Source: Rotaria sordida (lineage: Eukaryota > Rotifera > Eurotatoria > Philodinida > Philodinidae). From it: a DNA stretch of 64,000 nt. Location of the stretch: contig CAJNOL010000418.1 of NCBI GenBank assembly GCA_905250125.1, forward strand, positions 4,622 to 68,621. Reading direction: 5' to 3'. Below, piece after piece: positions 57,501 to 64,000 of this stretch; positions within the stretch are counted from its first letter, which is position 1; every line of letters starts with the position of its first letter. The translations under genes were made by a program, and so were the position numbers. Below the pieces are notes generated by a model, which saw nothing but the letters and a program-made list of their open reading frames with translations, was not told the DNA's origin and ran no database searches.

Positions 57501-60500
57501 TCTTTGAATAATTCTCTATCAAATGCATTCTATAAAGAAAATTTCATAGATGAGCTAGAAGACGAAGATCATAGAAAAATTAGTTTCTAACAATACCATC
57601 TTAAAGAGTACAAAATTCTGAACAAAATCTACGATCTTCTCTTATAAAGATATAACCAAAAAAATAAAAAAACTTTCAACCGAAAGATTAATCGAAAAAA
57701 AAAAAGATAATAATTAAATTTAATAACAAACCTAATTCAGCACCAAAATGTGGTACTGAAAAGAAAACACAAGCACGAGTATTTGATCTTATATCTTCAT
57801 TTTCTTCATTTGTTAAAATATATTTTGTTAATAAACCACCCATTGAATGTGAAATCTTAAAGAATACAAATTGAAAAAGAAACAAAATACATAATTAATA
57901 GAAATTTTTTTTATGAAATTTTTACCCATATAATTGGTCGTTTTCCAACTCCAGCTTGTTTTAATTGTTCACCTATTTCTTTTGCTCGATCATACATTGA
58001 TCGTCGCATAATATTTCTTGGTAATGAACGAAGTTGCCATTCCGAAACAGTTGATTCATAATCAATAGCTAACATACGTATATGTGATGTTGATATATCT
58101 TTACTTAACCAATCTTTTGGCCAACATGATGATGGTTGATTTTCCTGAGTTTTCGTAATAGGAAGAGGTATATCAGTTTTTAATTTATTCCAATCCGTTT
58201 CTTCACCAATATTTAATACTTCATCATTTTCTTCTTCAGGAGCTTCATCAGTTACTGGTAATATTTTCTTTTCTGTTGGTTGTTCAACATCATAATGTGC
58301 AGATTCTTGTCGCCATGTTTTAAAAGCTGAACCAGCTAAACCATGGAACTAATTTAAAAAAAAACAATATATATATATTTGTATACAAAATAAAAATAAC
58401 TTACAAAAATAACATCAATAATTGGTTCTTGATGCCAACGTACATTAGGATCCATGTGATGAATATTATACATTGTTGGATTGAATAGAATAATCTTGAA
58501 AAATAAAATGAAATAAGAAAAATTTTTTTCTTTTAACCATTATTATCAAAGCAAAAATATTAAAAATGATTACTCTTCTTCTTTTTTTTTGATTGTTTAC
58601 CATCTAATATAGAATTCTTCTCGCTTATTTATTTGACTTTCCTCAATATATATAATTCTGACTATCATTAGAAATCATCATATAGATTAACTGAAGCAGC
58701 AGATGTATGTCATACAATGAAATATGGATACTGTCGGACAGCTGATTTTGATGCATGAAATCCACATTAGTCTTAAACTATATAATATCGAGGATGAAAC
58801 ACATATTACCTTTAAAAGATATGATGGATAACGTAAAAATTTTAACTAGAACTATTAAGAGAATTATAATAGACTTACTTTATCACCATATACTTGATCA
58901 TTAATCCATGATGGGATAGAAGGAGATATTTGTTGTTGTTCTGTTAATTTTATATTATTATCTGTATGTATTGAATGACTTGTATCAATATCTGGTGCAG
59001 CAATTTTCTTCTCGACATGATCATCAATAATTTGATTATTTTCATCTTCGTCGTCTGTATCATCTTCATCAGAAACTGGTCTTGTATACCATATACGACG
59101 TACAAATTTATTGACAAGATTCGATTGTTTTGGTAATGGTTGACTTTCATGTAAAATTTCTTTTTTTTCTTCTGCCTTTTGTTCCGCTTCAATTAATTCA
59201 CGATCACTAATTTCTGGTGATAGGTGTAAAGGTTTGATGTTTCTATTAACAGATATTTTTTCTTCACTCATTGACGTACTACAACAAAAATTAGGTCTTT
59301 TTTTTTCAATATAATTTCTTATAACATAAGATAAGATTTTAATGGTATCTTTCCGTTTCACCAATACAATTTTAGAATTTTACCTCATCTATTAAAAAAT
59401 GCTTTCGATTACCGGGTGTGGATGTAGGTATTGGACTTCTCTACTGTCACGCACACCCGAATTGAAGAGTTGGAATCATAGACTTAATGCATATATTGCT
59501 AACTCCGATATATAGTAATTGATGAATTAAGAATACTCCCCTCCAGCCTTTCGTGATCCAAAACTTTTGTTTTCTGTAGCCATTGTATAGCTATCTATCT
59601 ACTAAGTACATTTTGGAATCTAAAAATTGTTTTTAAACGTTAAAAAAATTCGAGAAGAAATCAAATTAGGGAACATTGTGCATTGTTTTGCGTATTTGTT
59701 TTTAGAATACCCAAGCCAAACAGTGTCCCGTGTCTGTAAAAAAAATTTTCAGCTTAATTGAACATAGTGTCTCATAGAAAATAGCATCCGAGATAACAAC
59801 TTTTGCTCTACTTATCAAACTCTACCTGCCCTGAGAATTTCAATTTTTTCTGATAAGTCGTTCTTCGAAAACTCCGAAAAAGGGGATCATTAAAGAAAAA
59901 CTATACGTTCAACACATCTATGATATGAAATAGTTTCCATGAAATCAAAAAGATTCGCGTTTGTCGTTAGATGAGCATTGCCGTAAGATTAATAAAAAAA
60001 ATTACATTGATATTTTGTTATTATCCTCTTATGAACTATTGAATTATATTCTCATTTCTATTATTACAATAACTTTCTCTAATATAAAGTTGTATTTAGT
60101 TTTTTTTTTTTTTTTGTCATAAAATTCTGCTGAATAAATAATTTACGTACCTGTCATGTACTGCTCGATCAAGATTTGCTAAAATAGTCGATGCCAATAA
60201 AGAATAAATAATATTATTCTTATCTACTGCCATATCATGAAGAATTCTTACCCAACCTATAAGTAGTATAATACAATTATAATAATTTTAAATAAAAAAT
60301 AAAAATTTTTTTTTCAAACCAACGGCATAGAATGCATCATGTGTTTGTTGTTCTCGACTAAGTAATAGAAGAATTTTTCCAAGAAATCTTACAAATGGTA
60401 TATTATCTTTTCGTTTTTCATATAAATATTTTAATATTTGTAAACCATTTAAATGAATAACATCAAGTGGATAACGATCAGCATAACCACGTAGAGCATA

Positions 60501-61816
60501 GAGAAACATTGAATAAAGTTCGAGATTTGATCGATAACGTTTTATAGCTTTTGATGATATATCAGCATGTTCAGCTTCAAAATGTTGAACGAGATCGAAT
60601 ACAGTTTGAGAATGAACATCATCCATATAAGATTGTAACTATTCAATGAATACATAAATATTACAAGGAAATTTATGAGAGAAAGTCTCCAAATGATAAA
60701 TCATTTTTAAGTTGGGAGTATATTCAATCAATAAAACCTAGTGAATAGATAAATATCCTAGGAATTCTGAATTTTTTCCACAAGCTAGTCTAACCATTCT
60801 GGAGTATTTATCTACTGACTAGTCACTGTTGATTGAATATAGTCTCAACTTAAAAGCGATTTATTACTTGAGAACTTTCTCTTGTCAATGAAACTAAGAT
60901 AATTCGAGAAGGTTTCAGATCTATGCGTTACCCAGACAGACATAGGCTTTCGGTCTTTACTGAAACTTTTAGGATATTTTAATAATCATAAGATGTCTAT
61001 GGACAAAATTTCAAATGAAAAACCCTTGTAATTAAGTTTTCCATGAATAGCTAGCCTACTAAATCCGAAACTTTTTCTAATTTTCTTAGTTACATTGATT
61101 CCTACCTCATAGGTAATATATGAGATTGAACAGCGTTCTACATAAATCATATTCTATAGAATATATTAATTTTTACATTCTATTTCTCTTACCAATTTAA
61201 GATAATGTTGACTTAATATATCTAATGGACGGTTTTTATCATCAATTAATTGATCAAGAAATTTTCTTATAGTATGTAAAAGTACATCATCATCATTTAC
61301 ATTTTCAGCATTACCAGCAGCAAGTACTTTTTTATCTCCAATTGAAAATATATATGGTGGACCACTAGGAAATAAATTTGAATTAACGTCATATGTTCGT
61401 GCTAATTTTATAGCTGAATGATAATCAATTTGTTGACCAATAATTGAATAATAAATTGAAGGTAAATTATGTAATTTAGCTAAATGACTAAGACCATATT
61501 CACGTATATGAGTACTTGTTGATTGTGTTTGTTTTATATAATGTAAAGCTTGGTGATAAATTGCAGTTGTAACTGCATTATTTGATTCAATTGGTATATA
61601 TAAATTATTATCTTTATTTTGTAAAGTATTATCAGTTAAATCATGTTTTGATTCAAGTACTATTGATGATAGTTTAGTTGAATTATTTTCATTTGAATCT
61701 GATTCATTTGAAGGATGTTCTTGTCGTCGATGAATCAAACGTGTTAGACCAAAGGCGGCTGCTACTGTTGTTGTGCTTGTTATAAGAATTGTAAATTTAT
61801 TGAATCGACGAGTCAT
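54564..61816 (-). CDS. SERAC1: SERAC1-like serine hydrolase (8 exons)
   Basis: SERAC1 acts at mitochondria-ER contacts in phosphatidylglycerol remodelling and cholesterol trafficking (vertebrate knowledge). Exons (minus): 61816-61193, 60638-60320, 60256-60151, 59278-58879, 58494-58405, 58348-57926, 57855-57732, 54997-54564; phases sum to 839 residues (human 654). The N-terminus has a basic/hydrophobic membrane-targeting segment (FTILITSTTTVAAAFGLTRL). Helical repeats fill residues about 60-350. An acidic, low-complexity insert (DEDDTDDEDENN) in exon 4 explains the extra length. The alpha/beta-hydrolase domain shows FHGLAGSAFKTWR, SSCWPKDWLSKD, IISHSMGG with nucleophile Ser658, and FFSVPHFGAELG; the C-terminal HIYICKP supplies the expected catalytic His. 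Introns 1, 3 and 7 carry inserted repeats; intron 7 is 2.7 kb. Confidence 0.93.
55198..55744. repeat. Foldback element in SERAC1 intron 7
   Basis: Arms of about 230 bp. CATAGGTAGGACTCAT at 55236 pairs with ATGAGTCCTACCTATG near 55691, and AGGATATCACGAGAAAAATC at about 55337 pairs with GATTTTTCTCATGATATCCT near 55584. No ORF. It partly accounts for the long intron. Confidence 0.8.
55745..57731. other. Remainder of SERAC1 intron 7
   Basis: AT-rich. Short frames on both strands (for example near 56068-56277) lack splice or homology support. Confidence 0.4.
59530..59895. repeat. Dispersed repeat copy Q, inserted in SERAC1 intron 3
   Basis: A shorter relative of copy P at 36166-36712. Both share the left block with TTTCGTGAT and AAACGTTAAAAAAATTCGAGAAG and the right block with TTCTGATAAGTCGTTCTTCG. 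The middle of P is missing here. Confidence 0.75.
60675..60894. repeat. Short foldback element in SERAC1 intron 1
   Basis: Arms of about 85 bp. GAGTATATTCAATCAA at about 60716 pairs with TTGATTGAATATAGTC near 60829, and the outer GATAAATCATTTTTAAGTT pairs with AACTTAAAAGCGATTTATTA. The terminal motif is shared with the hairpins at 2.7 and 62.2 kb. Confidence 0.8.
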
Positions 61817-62233
61817 TTCTTCTTTTTTTTGTTATGAAACCAAACAAAATATTTTTTTTTTCTATATAAAAAACAAACTAAAATTATTTATGTACTGTAA
61901 ATATATGTATATATAGTTATGAACACTCTCTCGAAGCAGTGAAGGAAAGAAAAGGATCAAGATCAAACCATGCATTCATTCATAATTATATTATTTGAGT
62001 ATTCTTTGGTTTTTACATATCTCCACAAGTATTTTGAGTCAATAGATGGCGTATTAGTTTGATCAATATAGTCTCAAAATATTGTCGAATATTCAATGTT
62101 CTTTTCCTTTTTTTTTTGTCTATCATTTCACATTATAAATTTTGGCGAGAATGATAACATTAGATAAAAACCTTTAAATCAGAGATATAGAAAAAATTGA
62201 GAAAGGTATGTGTCATATCTAAATCAATATATT

Positions 62234-62836
62234 TTCTCTGACGAGAGAATGTTTTCAACTGATCAATCGCTTTTGAATTTAGACTTTGTGTATAAGGTAG
62301 ACACCAGTAAAATATGAAAAAAATCCAAAGGATAAGTCCCCTTAGACCTACTGTCTGAACTTATACGTATTTCATCCGAATTTTATCCTTTGGCATTGTA
62401 TATGTCACTAAATCGAATGATGATATCTGGACCTGAGGTTTTATCCACAGATAAGTCTATTTGTCAGTAGAATATCCTGAAAATTTCAGCTCAAAAAAAA
62501 AACATGTTTCCTTCTCTAGATAATAAAGTTTCAAAAGTCACTGATATTCTACGAAAGATACATCTTGTAGGACTTTCCTATATCATGAAGGAAACATTCT
62601 GTTTGTGATTAAATTTTCAGAACATTTTACTGACAAAGAGACCTGCCTGTGGACAAAATCTCAGATCAAAATATCGTCATTCGATTCTAGTAAAATGCCT
62701 ATAAGTCTGACCAGAATGCCTAAGAGAACTTATACTTCGAAGTTGTTTTTATATTTCACTGGCGTGTCTACCTTATACACAGGATCCAAATTCAAAAGCG
62801 ATTGATCAGTTGAAAATATTTCCTCGTTAGAGGATT
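62234..62836. repeat. Foldback element upstream of SERAC1
   Basis: Long arms of about 250 bp with high identity at the ends. TTTTCAACTGATCAATCGCT at about 62251 pairs with AGCGATTGATCAGTTGAAAA near 62797, and GTGTATAAGGTAGACAC pairs with GTGTCTACCTTATACAC near 62764. No ORF beyond fragments. The high identity of the ends suggests a relatively recent insertion. Confidence 0.85.
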
Positions 62837-62924
62837 TCAATGTTAGGAAGAAAATTCTTCCAACGAGATTATCATTTTTTTTTGTCGAAACTTTCATCAA
62901 TGCTTATATGTCATTTTACTGATA

Positions 62925-63390
62925 CGATAGAATCACTTTTGAAATCACTCTTATTCCATTAACTAGGCTCTATTGACACTAGAGAAAGCTTAAAAAGATT
63001 CTTATTCTTGAATCCTTTAGTATCGACGATTGAATTTCGAGTTCAAATATTGCATAAAGAAAGTGCTCAATGCAATTAGTTCAAAAAGAAAGATGATCTT
63101 CATTTCAGAGGCCATTCTTTTCGTTCACTTCCTTAGATGTATATCGTATAGAGAGAGAGAGAGAGCCACTGCAGATATTGCCAATCGCTACAGTCATCGA
63201 AGTGCAGATTATTGAATTTTGGCGAAAAGCATACTGATCGATTTTGAAGATGATCATGGCATTTTATCTGAAAAACTCTTTTAAATAGTCGTAATTCAAA
63301 ACGAAAGCAGAACTCAAGCGTAAGAATTTCTAGTCTCTATCTATTGAAGTAAGATTCATTTCAAAAGCAATTTATCACTGGGCAAAGTCG
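62925..63390. repeat. Older, diverged foldback element
   Basis: Weakly complementary ends: GATAGAATCACTTTTGAAAT near 62925 against ATTTCAAAAGCAATTTATC near 63358, with further short matches inward (ACTAGAGAAAGC against TTCTAGTCTC). A GA run lies at 63149-63166. The ends resemble the neighbouring element. Confidence 0.5.
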
Positions 63391-63686
63391 ATTTGTGTAA
63401 GTCACAAGTTCTATTTATAGTCAGAGTGTTCTTCTAATAAAATATAATACCTTCTTTCTATCGTCTATACATTTTGGTTTGTACTTTGCAAACTATTGGA
63501 TAGAAGCAAGCGATATTTTATTTAAATGAAAATTGATAATAAGATTGTTTATTATATACAGACATTTGGATACAAAAAAATACTTTCTCCCGCTAAAAAC
63601 ATATACATTTTAACATTTTACTTTTTTCAAATTTTCTTTTTTTTTCTGTTTTGAACACCGATATGCATTAATAAAAGATTAAAATA

Positions 63687-64000
63687 ATGTCTTCTAAAAA
63701 TTCTTCATATTTACAAGACAATGGTACTAAAAAAAATAAGAATAACAATAAAAAAAAAAATTTTTCTTTTTAGTTTTTTATAATGCATGTTTTTATTATA
63801 ATAACAATATGCATGAGCAACATCATTCTAATCGAAGAAATTCAACTTCGAAATATTATGAACATAAAAAACGAAAAGAATCTGATTTAAAATTAAATGA
63901 ATCAAAGAAAAAATCATCATCATATATTGATAAAAAATTTTCTAAATCGGAATTTGATGATGCTCGATTATTTTGTGATGATTGTAATAAATTCTATGAT
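63687..64000 (+). CDS. 5' part of a gene running off the window, zinc-site protein
   Basis: A short exon 63687-63723 (MSSKNSSYLQDN) is followed by a 50-bp intron (GTACTA...TTTTTAG) and an exon from 63774 to the window end, in frame throughout. The product so far is 88 residues: basic and Ser-rich (HKKRKES, SKKKSSSYID), then ARLFCDDCNKFYD. The C-x-x-C followed by an aromatic pair resembles the zinc knuckle preceding PR/SET domains in PRDM-type proteins, but too little is visible to assign it. Without splicing the first frame stops after 28 codons, which supports the intron. Confidence 0.5.

Noticed and set aside
62605-63215. Plus-strand ORFs upstream of the last gene
   Set aside because: They lie within foldback elements and reflect repeat sequence, not genes.
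1-64000. CRISPR arrays, bacterial operons, ribosome binding sites, tRNA and rRNA genes
   Set aside because: No regularly spaced direct repeats, no tRNA-like cloverleaf with internal promoter boxes and no rRNA-like sequence were noticed; multi-exon genes show the DNA is eukaryotic. A covariance-model scan would be needed to exclude a tRNA formally.

Overview
The window is AT-rich animal genomic DNA. It has short GT-AG introns (often 45-100 bp), clear metazoan genes, many long imperfect inverted repeats, and clustered lineage-type families (F-box/LRR-like genes, a divergent rhodopsin-type GPCR, ARM-like helical proteins). This mix, with close same-strand gene pairs that have pyrimidine-AG sites just before the second start, fits a bdelloid rotifer (Rotaria/Adineta-like). 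That assignment is an inference; no diagnostic marker was searched. Two 10-N assembly gaps lie at 11622-11631 and 31536-31545, both inside genes.

Layout. 1-770: a large hairpin element cut by the window edge. 945-2434 (+): a small polyglutamine protein and mitochondrial HMG-CoA lyase, 121 bp apart. 3969-5279 (+): an ARM-like helical protein. 5.6-24.3 kb: four tandem minus-strand F-box/LRR-like genes (A-D) duplicated together with their intergenic flanks, with decayed pogo/Tigger-like elements between units; copy C has lost its C-terminus. 24.9-25.7 kb: a hairpin element directly abutting a broken SGNH/GDSL hydrolase fragment. 26.4-37.6 kb (-): two five-exon paralogues of a secreted TPR protein, with a GPCR, a two-exon coding remnant and a foldback element between them.

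38.8-42.8 kb (-): an ADP-ribosylglycohydrolase with a long disordered N-terminus and two possible 5' coding exons. 45.0-45.9 kb (-): an intronless short-chain dehydrogenase. 47.7-49.6 kb (+): a membrane-anchored EGF-like/SAM-methyltransferase protein. 50.2-52.8 kb (-): a seven-exon GDP-fucose transporter (SLC35C1) just downstream of a small membrane-protein gene. 54.6-61.8 kb (-): an eight-exon SERAC1 whose introns 1, 3 and 7 carry mobile-type repeats. 62.2-63.4 kb: two further hairpin elements. 63687-64000 (+): the start of a gene running off the window.

Most genes do not form one pathway; the locus mixes housekeeping genes (mevalonyl/ketone metabolism, Golgi fucose import, mitochondrial phospholipid remodelling) with expanding families. 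The main unexplained structure is the set of long foldback elements, several of which appear to share a terminal motif, and gene-conversion-like mosaicism in both duplicated families.
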